Notes: generated by a model from the letters alone, not told the origin. Positions 1-6,816 are shown, counted from the first letter of the stretch. The stretch is DNA of 10,350 nt from Candidatus Bipolaricaulota bacterium (GCA_021163465.1 JAGGWU010000043.1:1-10350); one strand, 5' to 3'. Program-made: numbers and translations.

Positions 1-3
1 AAG

Positions 4-258
4 CTACTGCACATCGTTCCGATCCTGCACCGCCTCCGCCGCCACGATGATCCGGTCCTCCGTCGAGTGCTGGTAAGTACGGTTGGGAGATAGGGAGGCG
101 TTCCCGGCCATCTTCGTCCCGTCCACCACCGCCCACCTTGACCAGCCCCGCCCACACAACCACAGCACCTCCGTAAACGGCCCCGCAAGCTCCTCCCGGA
201 ACCTTCGGCGGAAGCGGGAGATGGTGGTGTGGTCCGGGACCTTCCGCAATCGATGAAG
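4..258 (-). pseudogene. Remnant of a DDE transposase (IS1182/IS5-like)
   Basis: Reading leftward, the frame contains a VPDHTTISRFRRRF stretch followed by VVDGTKMAGNAS and NRTYQ. This is the typical 'PDH(S/T)TI.RFR...DGTK..ANAS' block around the first catalytic Asp of IS1182/IS5-type transposases. Only this central block is present. The expected N-terminal part is not recognisable upstream (positions above about 258), and a TAG stop at 4-6 ends the frame just after the 'ii.aeA..D' region, well before the second and third acidic residues. The open frame extends to 633, but that upstream part overlaps rlmN antisense and is unlike a transposase, so it is excluded. The piece is best read as a decayed, inactive fragment. 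The exact IS family is uncertain, and the terminal repeats were not found. Confidence 0.72.
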
Positions 259-506
259 TTGTAGCTTTCTTAAGTTCACCCGTGGCAAGTCCGAGGGGCT
301 AGCCGGGTTTGTGCAACAAGCTCTATAGGGATACCCTGAAGCTTTTGTTTCAAAATGTAAATACCACGGGATCAAAAAGGAACGCAAAAGGAGTCCGAAC
401 GGCTGTTTGAGAAGGGCACCCTGCGTCACAAGAAATTCTTGACACAATCTGGCGTAGCTACCTTGCTCATTTGGGGAGCAAAAACCCTGCGGTCCGGGGA
501 CCCGCC
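259..506. other. Non-coding, less GC-rich stretch between transposase remnant and rlmN
   Basis: No convincing gene is seen here on either strand. The base composition is visibly lower in G+C than the flanking genes (for example runs around 340-385 and 430-450), in keeping with IS-flank or promoter DNA. A TTGACA hexamer lies at 439-444, but no good -10 box follows at 16-18 nt. A short AGGG-ATA-CCCT inverted repeat at 327-337 is too small to interpret. Confidence 0.5.
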
Positions 507-512
507 TATAAT
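507..512 (+). promoter_or_regulatory. Consensus -10 box of rlmN, near-leaderless
   Basis: A perfect TATAAT ends 13 nt before the ATG at 526. Transcription normally starts about 7 nt after the hexamer, near 519-520, which would leave a leader of only about 6 nt. No good -35 box is seen 16-18 nt upstream. An in-frame ATG at 511 overlaps the -10 box itself and would lie upstream of the expected transcript start, which is why the start at 526 is preferred. Confidence 0.6.
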
Positions 513-525
513 GGTTGGCGGAACG

Positions 526-1569
526 ATGAGGGAGCTCCTCGATCTTTCCCCAGGGGAACTTCAGGAATACTTCGCATCGCTCGGCGAGCCCAGGTATCGG
601 GCGCGGCAGGTCTTCGAGTGGGCGTGGAAACACCTGGTTTGGGATTTTTCCCGAATGACCAATCTCCCCGTGTCCCTACGGGAGAGGCTCGCACAAGAGT
701 TCACCGTCGGCGCCGCCGCGCCCGGCGCAAGCCTCATCGACGCCGAGGAGGGGACCGAGAAGGTCCTCCTCAAGCTCCCGGATGGGGAGTGCGTGGAGAC
801 CGTGCTCATGCGGGAGGAAGATCGCCGTACCGTGTGCGTATCGACACAGGTCGGCTGCCCCATAGGCTGCGCCTTCTGCGCTACCGGAAAGATGGGGTTC
901 CGTCGGAACCTCTCCGCCGGGGAAATCGCCCTCCAGGTGTTATTTTTCGCGCGCAAGCTCAAAGGGGAGGGGGAACGGGTCACGCACGTCGTCCTTATGG
1001 GGATGGGGGAGCCCCTGCTCAACTACGAGGCGACCCTCAAGGCCATCAGGAACCTGAACCATCCCTGGGGCCTGAACCTCGGGGCCCGGCGGTTCACCGT
1101 CTCCACCGTCGGGATCCCCTCGGGGATCCTGCGGTTGGCCCGGGAGGGGATGCAGTTGAACCTGGCGGTGTCCCTCCATGCCCCCTGGGACGACCTGCGC
1201 CAGGAGCTCATCCCCCTAGCGAAGACCTATCCCATCCGGGAGGTCCTCGATGCCACCGAGGAGTATATACGGGCAACCAAGCGCCGGATCACCTACGAGT
1301 ACGTGCTTCTTCACGGGGTAAACGACTCGTTGTCGGCGGCGCGGGCCCTGGGAAAGCTCCTCAAGGGGAGGCTCGCCCACGTGAACCTGATCCCCTTCAA
1401 CCCCACCTCCGGCCTTCCCTTCCGGCGTCCGCCCCTACACCGGGTGGAGGCGTTCAAACGGGAGCTTCTCAAACGAGGGATAGATGTCACCGTGCGGCAC
1501 TCCCGGGGGGTGCGGATCCAAGCGGGCTGTGGCCAGCTCAGGGCACAGCTCGGCGCCAATCCCGGATGA
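526..1569 (+). CDS. rlmN: Dual-specificity 23S rRNA/tRNA adenine-C2 methyltransferase RlmN
   Basis: A radical-SAM enzyme that methylates C2 of A2503 in 23S rRNA and, in family members, A37 of some tRNAs, through a ping-pong mechanism using a methylated cysteine. The predicted protein has 347 residues, close to the family norm. The N-terminal helical region (about 1-60, with PRYRARQVFEWAW) matches RlmN. The acidic residue E91 lies in the conserved ECVETVLM context. The [4Fe-4S] cysteines C111, C115 and C118 sit in CPIGCAFCATG. The MGMGEPLLN SAM-binding motif lies at 158-166, and the methyl-carrying cysteine C335 is in the conserved CGQL motif. The ATG at 526 is chosen because homologues start near MRELLDL and because a -10 box sits just upstream; ATGs at 439 and 511 would add unrelated sequence. 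The 3' end overlaps the convergent peptidase gene by 32 nt. Confidence 0.95.
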   Translation: MRELLDLSPGELQEYFASLGEPRYRARQVFEWAWKHLVWDFSRMTNLPVSLRERLAQEFTVGAAAPGASLIDAEEGTEKVLLKLPDGECVETVLMREEDRRTVCVSTQVGCPIGCAFCATGKMGFRRNLSAGEIALQVLFFARKLKGEGERVTHVVLMGMGEPLLNYEATLKAIRNLNHPWGLNLGARRFTVSTVGIPSGILRLAREGMQLNLAVSLHAPWDDLRQELIPLAKTYPIREVLDATEEYIRATKRRITYEYVLLHGVNDSLSAARALGKLLKGRLAHVNLIPFNPTSGLPFRRPPLHRVEAFKRELLKRGIDVTVRHSRGVRIQAGCGQLRAQLGANPG

Positions 1570-2893
1570 CCCCTTCCACCGCCTCTCCCCCCTCCTCCAC
1601 CAGGATGGAGAGGAGGTCCTTCCCGGTAGCGAGCTTCCATCGGAACTCCGTAAGATACCCCGTCAAGGCGGAGAGCAGGCGTTCCCGCCCCATCGCCTTT
1701 TCCAGCTCCAAGAAGAACAAAGCCCCTCCCGAATAAACGATCCCCCCGTATCCTTTTCCCTCGGGAAATCTCCATAGGGGGTCGAACGGGGTGGCGCTGG
1801 GATTTCGGGAACGCCCAAGCTCATAGGTCCGTTCCCAATAAGCCCGAAGTTCCCCGTAAAGGCCCCAGTTCGCCATGGCGAAGCCGGAGGTATATGTGGC
1901 GAGGGCTTCGTCCACCCACGGTTCCCGCACCTGATCGCTCCCTACCTGGGCATACCACCACTGATGGGCCACCTCATGGGCGAAGATCATGGGGAAGATG
2001 AGTTCTCCTTCGCCCGTTTGGTAACGACGATAGTATTCGATCCCGGCCAGGATCAGCCCCGGGAACTCCACTCCCGCGGCCCGAACGAGCGGGACCGCCA
2101 CCACGTCCAGCTCCGGGAAGGGATACTCACCGAAGAGCTCCCCGTATAGCGAAAGTGCCTCCACGCACAGCTCCAGGGCCTTGCCCCCAGCGCCGCGAAG
2201 CCCTCGGGGATGCCAAGAGCGGATCTCAACGCCGTCCGCCATCCGGGAGGTGCCGGTATAGTTCTTTATCAAAACAAACGCGAACTCCCGCAGGTTCCGC
2301 CCGCGGACTTCGGTGATCCCCGATCCGGAGATCCTTTCCTCCCCGGTGGCCACCACCTGCCAAGTGGGGGGATGTTTGACCGTCACGGAATAATCGGCCA
2401 CCTCCGCCACCACCTGATCCCCCCACGACAAAATCGGCTCCAATGTCCAGCTTTCCCGCTCCTCGTCCCAGGGAAGGAGGAGGGGGTAAGCTTGGGCCAA
2501 AAGGACCACATCCTCGGCGACGGAGAAGGTGCCGTATCCCCCACCCGGGAACGGGGGTATCTCGGCGGCGTATTCCAACGTCACCGAGAAGGTCTGCCCC
2601 CGGGAAAGGGGGAGGGGGACCCCGAACGTGGTAGCGTCCACCGGATAAACCGGGAGCTCCCCCTCGTCATCCCGGGCGGAGACCACGGTAAAGGGGGCGT
2701 TGTACCCCTGATAGAAACGGAAAAGGAGTGCCCCGAGGTCCGCGGGGGCATGTCCCGCGATTATCGCCTTGCCCTCGAGCTCCCATAGGGCATCCACCGG
2801 ATGGAGCTCGAGTTCCAGGCGGTAGGAGGGTCCGGCCCACGAGAGGGCCGACACGGCCAGGGAGAGGAGGATCCCCAAAAGGACCGGGAGCAT
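1538..2893 (-). CDS. Exported M1-family (gluzincin) zinc metallopeptidase
   Basis: A predicted 451-residue secreted or periplasmic aminopeptidase-like protein. Residues 1-20 form a hydrophobic signal sequence with an AxA-like end (SWA-G), although its n-region has no positive charge. Residues about 24-215 resemble the beta-rich N-terminal domain of M1 enzymes. The catalytic domain carries HEVAH at 306-310 and E329 exactly 18 residues later (HExxH-X18-E): zinc ligands H306, H310 and E329, catalytic E307. A GVEFPGL segment at 274-280 occupies the place of the GxMEN exopeptidase motif, and YSGGALFF (from Y387) matches the conserved substrate-stabilising Tyr region. The protein is shorter than full M1 enzymes and lacks the large C-terminal helical domain. 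Its ATG overlaps the ftsZ stop (TGATG), and a GGGAGGG ribosome-binding site lies at 2897-2903, so translation is probably coupled. The open frame continues far upstream inside ftsZ, but that part is a shadow. The natural substrate is unknown. Confidence 0.88.
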   Translation of the reverse strand: MLPVLLGILLSLAVSALSWAGPSYRLELELHPVDALWELEGKAIIAGHAPADLGALLFRFYQGYNAPFTVVSARDDEGELPVYPVDATTFGVPLPLSRGQTFSVTLEYAAEIPPFPGGGYGTFSVAEDVVLLAQAYPLLLPWDEERESWTLEPILSWGDQVVAEVADYSVTVKHPPTWQVVATGEERISGSGITEVRGRNLREFAFVLIKNYTGTSRMADGVEIRSWHPRGLRGAGGKALELCVEALSLYGELFGEYPFPELDVVAVPLVRAAGVEFPGLILAGIEYYRRYQTGEGELIFPMIFAHEVAHQWWYAQVGSDQVREPWVDEALATYTSGFAMANWGLYGELRAYWERTYELGRSRNPSATPFDPLWRFPEGKGYGGIVYSGGALFFLELEKAMGRERLLSALTGYLTEFRWKLATGKDLLSILVEEGGEAVEGVIRDWRRAVP

Positions 2894-4206
2894 CAGCCCT
2901 CCCGGCGGCGTAAGAAAGCGGGATAGTCGAGGTTGGAGCGATCCACCTTTGCTTTGGGCGGAGGTTTGGGGAGTTCCTCTTCCTCCTCGGTGAAAAAGAC
3001 CTCCTGGAAGTCGGCGGCGATCACGGTGATCCGGAGGCTCCCGGTAAACTCCTCCCGTACCACCGCCCCGAAGACGAGCTCCGCCTCGGTGAGGGCCTCC
3101 CTGCGCACCGCCTCGGCGGCTTGGGTTACCTCGGCCAAGGTGAGGTCGTCCCCTCCGGTGACGTTGAGGAGGATCTTCCTGGCTCCCCTGATGGTCCCTC
3201 CCTCGAGCAGGGGATTTTGGCACGCCTCCTTGGCGGCCCGCACGGCGCGGTTATCCCCTTGGGCCTCGCCTGTTCCCATCATCGCCGTCCCCGCCCCCCG
3301 CAGCACCGAGGCCACATCCGCGAAGTCCAGGTTCACTACACCGGGGATAGTGATAAGATCGGTGATCCCCTGCACCCCTTTCAGGAGCACGTCGTTGGCC
3401 AGGGAGAAGGCCTGGAGCATAGTGGGACGCTGATGAGTGAGGGAAAAGAGCTTATCGTTGTCGATCACGATCACCACATCGGCCGCTTCCCTGAGTTCCT
3501 TAAGCCCCTCCTTCGCCCGCTCGGCCCGGGCCGTGCCCTCGAAGGAGAACGGCAAGGTTACTACCCCTACGGTGAGGGCCCCGAGCTCCCGGGCGATCTT
3601 GGCGATCACCGGGGAGGCCCCGGTGCCCGTGCCTCCCCCCAGGCCACAGGTCAGGAACACGAGGTCCGCTCCCTCAAGGAGCGACTTCATCTCCCACGCC
3701 GCCTCTTCTGCGGCCAGCCTTCCCTTCTTGTGGTCACCCCCCGTGCTCCGCCCCCCGGTCACCTCGCGGGCCAGCTCCAGCTTCTCGTCGGCCCGACACA
3801 CCGAGAGGAGTTGGGAGTCGGTGTCCACGGCGATGGTGCGTACCCCCCGCAGCCCCGCTTCGCGGATCTTCCCCAGGGCGTTGATCCCTCCGTTGCCCAC
3901 CCCCACCACCACGATCTGCGCCCCGGGTCCCTCCTCCGTGGCCCGCTCCATCTCCTCCACCAACGGAAGCTCGGTGACCCGAATGGAAAGCGGCCCGAAG
4001 ACCGCCTCCACCGCCGCCTGAAGCTTGGGGAGCTTGCGCAGGACGTAGTTCTTTTTGAACTTGCTTTCCACCTCGATCACGAGCACATCGCCGCTTACCC
4101 GTACCTTGGTGGGATCGGCGGGAAGACAGGCCCGGAGGACTTGGTCCTTGAGCGCCCCCAAAACCTGGCGCCACTTGTGGTGGAACTCCTTCCCTCGCTC
4201 GTCCAT
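2893..4206 (-). CDS. ftsZ: Cell division GTPase FtsZ with an extra N-terminal KH-like domain
   Basis: Tubulin-like GTPase that forms the division ring, 437 residues. The FtsZ core spans about 97-402: T1 loop GVGNGGINA (102-110), T3 VDTDSQ (127-132), tubulin signature GLGGGTGTG (188-196), R227 after the EG turn, NDKL at 250-253, and the T7 catalytic loop NLDFAD with N292, D294 and D297. An acidic, proline-rich tail (403-425) leads to LDYPAFLRR at 426-434, matching the conserved C-terminal peptide that binds FtsA, SepF or ZipA. Unusually, about 80 residues precede the core (KWRQVLGALK..., hydrophobic strands, F50-x-K-N-Y, then a helix ending VFG and a strand SIRV). This resembles the KH-like domains of DnaX/tau C-terminus, DnaA domain I or DciA. 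M86, preceded by a GGAGGAG run, could give a short form. The gene lies between a phosphatase and a peptidase, with no ftsA, ftsQ or mur genes in view. Confidence 0.95.
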   Translation of the reverse strand: MDERGKEFHHKWRQVLGALKDQVLRACLPADPTKVRVSGDVLVIEVESKFKKNYVLRKLPKLQAAVEAVFGPLSIRVTELPLVEEMERATEEGPGAQIVVVGVGNGGINALGKIREAGLRGVRTIAVDTDSQLLSVCRADEKLELAREVTGGRSTGGDHKKGRLAAEEAAWEMKSLLEGADLVFLTCGLGGGTGTGASPVIAKIARELGALTVGVVTLPFSFEGTARAERAKEGLKELREAADVVIVIDNDKLFSLTHQRPTMLQAFSLANDVLLKGVQGITDLITIPGVVNLDFADVASVLRGAGTAMMGTGEAQGDNRAVRAAKEACQNPLLEGGTIRGARKILLNVTGGDDLTLAEVTQAAEAVRREALTEAELVFGAVVREEFTGSLRITVIAADFQEVFFTEEEEELPKPPPKAKVDRSNLDYPAFLRRREG

Positions 4207-4220
4207 AGGCCCCCATGCCC

Positions 4221-4249
4221 ATTGTGTACGCGGACTGGGTGTCGGTCAA
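4221..4249 (-). promoter_or_regulatory. Putative ftsZ promoter, near-leaderless
   Basis: In the 44-nt gap between the phosphatase stop and the ftsZ ATG, the minus strand carries TTGACC (4244-4249), a 17-nt spacer, and CACAAT (4221-4226). The -10 box ends 14 nt before the ATG, so the leader would be only about 7 nt. The -35 has five of six consensus bases and the -10 four of six. A G-rich run also lies just before the ATG and could act as a weak ribosome-binding site in the read-through transcript. Confidence 0.45.
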
Positions 4250-4250
4250 C

Positions 4251-4895
4251 TCAGGGGATCAATGAGGGTATCTCCCTGAACTCGTGGGCCACCACATGGG
4301 CCGCCTCGGCGACCCGGGGATCCTTGGGGGCATAAGCGATCCCAAGGCCCACGGTGCGGAAGACCGGGATATCGTTGAAGTTGTCGCCCACGAAGGCGAC
4401 CTCTTCGGGGGAAAGCCCGTGCTCGGCCGCCATCAGTCGCACCACCTCCTCCTTCTTCCACAGCGGGACCCGGAGGTAAGCCCTGCCGGTGAAGCGGCCG
4501 TCCCGCACCTCGAGGGCGTTGGCCACGGCGAAATCGAGCCCCAAGTCCTTCCTCACGTAGTCGGCCACGAGGCTCAGGCCCGAGGAGACGATGCCCAGGA
4601 CCATCCCCCGGGCCCGCAGCCTCTCGACCACCTCCCGGACACCCTGGGGATAGGGCGGGGGCAAAAGCTTCCTGAGGATCGGCTCCACCGCCCGCCCCGC
4701 GAGGAGTTCGGCGTTGGCCTGAAGCCACCGGTCATAGAGATCGGGATGCGGAAGGTAGCGTTCCTGTACCCGCCTCCACTCCGTGGCGAGCCCCGCGGCC
4801 TCCCCGATGGCGCCCCAGCTGGACTCGAAGTCCACCCCGCGGTACCGCACCAAGGTCCCATCCAGGTCGAAGAAGACGGCACGGATCCTCCTCAT
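4251..4895 (-). CDS. HAD-superfamily subfamily IB phosphatase (SerB-like)
   Basis: A 214-residue haloacid dehalogenase-fold phosphohydrolase. Motif I is FFDLDGT with nucleophile D10 and general acid/base D12; motif II is the SSG at 104-106; motif III lysine is probably K147 or K148; and motif IV is GDNFND, with D171 and D175 binding Mg2+. The small cap region (about 17-85) and the overall order resemble phosphoserine phosphatase and related HAD-IB enzymes. The true substrate cannot be read from sequence: phosphoserine, another small phospho-metabolite or a nucleotide are all possible. The ATG starts 1 nt after the stop of the upstream NosD-like gene (TGAAATG), with no strong ribosome-binding site visible, so translation is probably coupled to that gene. 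ftsZ follows after 44 nt. Confidence 0.85.
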   Translation of the reverse strand: MRRIRAVFFDLDGTLVRYRGVDFESSWGAIGEAAGLATEWRRVQERYLPHPDLYDRWLQANAELLAGRAVEPILRKLLPPPYPQGVREVVERLRARGMVLGIVSSGLSLVADYVRKDLGLDFAVANALEVRDGRFTGRAYLRVPLWKKEEVVRLMAAEHGLSPEEVAFVGDNFNDIPVFRTVGLGIAYAPKDPRVAEAAHVVAHEFREIPSLIP

Positions 4896-4896
4896 T

Positions 4897-6753
4897 TCAC
4901 GGAAGGATGAGCTTCTCCACCCCCTGAAGTCCGAGTTCCTCCCAGCGCTCCTCCGGGACCTCTAGGGCAAAAATGAAGGCCTTTTCCGGCTCATAGATTT
5001 TTTCCGGATCCGGTTCCATGGCGATCCCACCGGCGAAGTTCCCCTCCATATCGAAGAGGAGGAGCTCCAACGGGAGGTAAACGTTCCGCATATGGAACCT
5101 GTATTTCCCGGGCTCATCCCACACGAAAAGGATCACGAGGTCACGGGCCCACTCAGGGGGCAGGGCCTGGAATCCCAGGAACCTCTCGTGGTACTCGTCG
5201 GCCACGAGCACCTCGAGCTCGGCCTCGTTTCCCTGAGGATCCACCAGGACCGCTGTACGCACCCCGGCGGTCGAGAGGGCCCCGAGGATCGTTCCCACGG
5301 CATCCCGGTCCATGAGGGGCGCTGGGTCCTCGCCCCCACCCCCGAAGTAAACCGCTTCATCGCCGATGCCGTCTCCGTCGGCATCCTCCCCGGTGTAACC
5401 GGAGTACCAGTTGCCTTTGCCCATCGGGGCCCATGCGTTTTCGCCCAGGTCCCGGCCGCGCCGTTCGTAATCCCAGAAGAGATTTTCATATATCCAGGTC
5501 CCCCGGGTTTCGGTGCCGAAGTAGAGGCACTCAAAGGAGCGGTAAAGCAGGTTCCGGCGCACGGTGTTCCCGGTGGGGAACGCCTGCTTGTAAGCTTCCT
5601 CGAAGATGATGGCGATGTTGGCGAGGGCGATGAGGTTCTCCTCGATGACCCCTTGCGACCCCAGGGAATCCACCCCATATCCGCATCCCACCATGGTGTT
5701 CCGGGCGATGCGGTAGCGGGACGTATTCCCCCGGATTTCCACGCCGATATCGTTTTCGGAGAACGTGGAGGCCGTTATCTCGGCCCCGATGGCGGAGTCG
5801 AGCTTCACCCCGACCTTGTCTTGGTAGAAGAGGTTGCGGGAGGCGGCGAAATCCCGGGATGCCCCGGAAACCCAGATCCCGATGCCGTTCTTGTAGAAAA
5901 AGTTGCCGGAGACCGTAACGGCGTTGGAAGCGTCCACGCTCACGCCGTGGCCGTTCACGAGCAACCCGGAGTTCTCCACCTCGACCCCTTCGGAAAGGAA
6001 GACCTTGACGCCGGCGAGCTTGGAGTTGGCGATCCGCTCGCAGTCCCGGACCAAAACGTCCTCGGAGTGGTAAACGGTGATCGCCACCGTGGGATTGAGG
6101 AAGAGGTCGGCCCCCTGTACGGTGACGTTCTGGGAGAAGGCGATGTAGATCCCGTCGCCGTTGTACACCTTGACCCCGGAGAGCACCACGTCCCGGGAGA
6201 AGGCCACGGTGATGTGGCCGGCTTCGATATCGTTTATTTCCTCCCCCTCGAGGCCGAAGTAGTACCTGACAGGGCGGCCGTTTACGGTGTTGGTGTCGGC
6301 TATCTCGTGGTCGAAGTGGGCCCGCTCGAGCCCTGTCACCCGGAGGCCCAGCCGCTTGACCTCCAGGTAGTTGTCGCGCAAAACGAGATCCGTGGAGTTG
6401 GCGATGATGATCCCGTTTTCCGAGTCCCGCACGATGTTGTCCTCGATGGTGCCGTGGGAAGAGAGGTTCACGTAAATCGCCGCGCCATCGGGGTCCATGG
6501 CCCCACGGACGAGGCATCCCCGGACGACGAAGTACTTGTCCACGTTCTCCACCCGGATACCGTAGGGCTCCCCCTGTAATAGGATTTCCCAGCCGGCGAT
6601 GATGTACGGGTCCTCGGGGGTGCCGCTTCCAGAGACTACCCCGTTCTCCGGTGTGAAATCATCGTTGGAGAGTATGACGATGGGCCCCCGGGTGGCCGCT
6701 ACGGCCCCCAGGGATAGCACTATCACGAGGACAATGGTCGCGGAAACCTTCAT
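4897..6753 (-). CDS. Exported NosD-like right-handed beta-helix protein with C-terminal DUF192 domain
   Basis: A predicted 618-residue secreted protein. Residues 1-20 are a signal peptide (MKVSATIV..., cleavage after about A20). A segment near residues 40-55 (GSGTPEDPYIIAGWEI) is typical of the start of NosD/periplasmic copper-binding beta-helix proteins. Then come many parallel-beta-helix repeats of about 22 residues with spaced N-x-(V/I) and G(I/V) positions, to about 440. A DADGDGIGDE motif (457-466) resembles calcium-binding thrombospondin type-3 repeats. The last 108 residues (511-618; bases 4900-5223) match DUF192: 'VADEYHERFLGF', 'ILFVWDE', 'FHMRNVYLPLELLLFD', a loop, then 'FALEVPEE'. 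The role is unknown; beta-helices often bind or cleave carbohydrates, but no catalytic set is evident. The second of two adjacent ATGs (6753) is chosen because it sits 5 nt from an AGGAGG. It heads a four-gene unit. Confidence 0.85.
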   Translation of the reverse strand: MKVSATIVLVIVLSLGAVAATRGPIVILSNDDFTPENGVVSGSGTPEDPYIIAGWEILLQGEPYGIRVENVDKYFVVRGCLVRGAMDPDGAAIYVNLSSHGTIEDNIVRDSENGIIIANSTDLVLRDNYLEVKRLGLRVTGLERAHFDHEIADTNTVNGRPVRYYFGLEGEEINDIEAGHITVAFSRDVVLSGVKVYNGDGIYIAFSQNVTVQGADLFLNPTVAITVYHSEDVLVRDCERIANSKLAGVKVFLSEGVEVENSGLLVNGHGVSVDASNAVTVSGNFFYKNGIGIWVSGASRDFAASRNLFYQDKVGVKLDSAIGAEITASTFSENDIGVEIRGNTSRYRIARNTMVGCGYGVDSLGSQGVIEENLIALANIAIIFEEAYKQAFPTGNTVRRNLLYRSFECLYFGTETRGTWIYENLFWDYERRGRDLGENAWAPMGKGNWYSGYTGEDADGDGIGDEAVYFGGGGEDPAPLMDRDAVGTILGALSTAGVRTAVLVDPQGNEAELEVLVADEYHERFLGFQALPPEWARDLVILFVWDEPGKYRFHMRNVYLPLELLLFDMEGNFAGGIAMEPDPEKIYEPEKAFIFALEVPEERWEELGLQGVEKLILP

Positions 6754-6758
6754 CATTT

Positions 6759-6764
6759 CCTCCT
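6759..6764 (-). promoter_or_regulatory. Ribosome-binding site that decides the nosD-like start
   Basis: AGGAGG lies on the minus strand 2 nt before the first ATG (6756) and 5 nt before the second (6753). The second spacing is near optimal, so MKVSATIV is the likelier N-terminus, although both give the same signal peptide. Confidence 0.6.
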
Positions 6765-6779
6765 TTCGTCGTTGGCCAA

Positions 6780-6808
6780 ACGATACCGCTTCCGGACCCC
6801 GGTGGCAA
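6780..6808 (-). promoter_or_regulatory. Putative promoter of the nosD-like/HAD/ftsZ/peptidase unit
   Basis: The minus strand shows TTGCCA (6803-6808), a 17-nt spacer and TATCGT (6780-6785). The -35 box has five of six consensus bases and the -10 box four of six. The -10 ends 23 nt before the first ATG, leaving room for a normal leader containing the AGGAGG. It sits in the 76-79 bp divergent gap and is back to back with the lipoprotein promoter. Confidence 0.45.
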
Positions 6809-6816
6809 AGGGGGTG

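Noticed and set aside
327..337. AGGG-ATA-CCCT short palindrome as an operator or IS end
   Set aside because: A 4-bp arm is expected by chance, and no matching copy was seen.
439..444. TTGACA hexamer as the -35 box of rlmN
   Set aside because: The good TATAAT at 507 is 62 nt away, and no acceptable -10 lies 16-18 nt downstream of the hexamer.
259..633. Upstream part of the transposase open frame
   Set aside because: The encoded residues do not resemble a transposase N-terminus, and part is antisense to rlmN.
471..1736. 421-codon open frame on the plus strand
   Set aside because: It is a shifted-frame shadow of rlmN, rich in Arg/Pro/Gly with no domain.
2894..3223. N-terminal extension of the metallopeptidase
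   Set aside because: This stretch overlaps ftsZ in another frame and is low-complexity; the start at 2893 has a ribosome-binding site and a signal peptide.
3121..4335. 404-codon open frame on the plus strand
   Set aside because: It is antisense to ftsZ, whose product is unmistakable; long shadow frames are expected at this GC content.
5092..6579. 495-codon open frame on the plus strand
   Set aside because: It is antisense to the nosD-like gene, its protein is a biased Val/His/Gly/Pro mix without recognisable domains, and the minus-strand product has clear domains.
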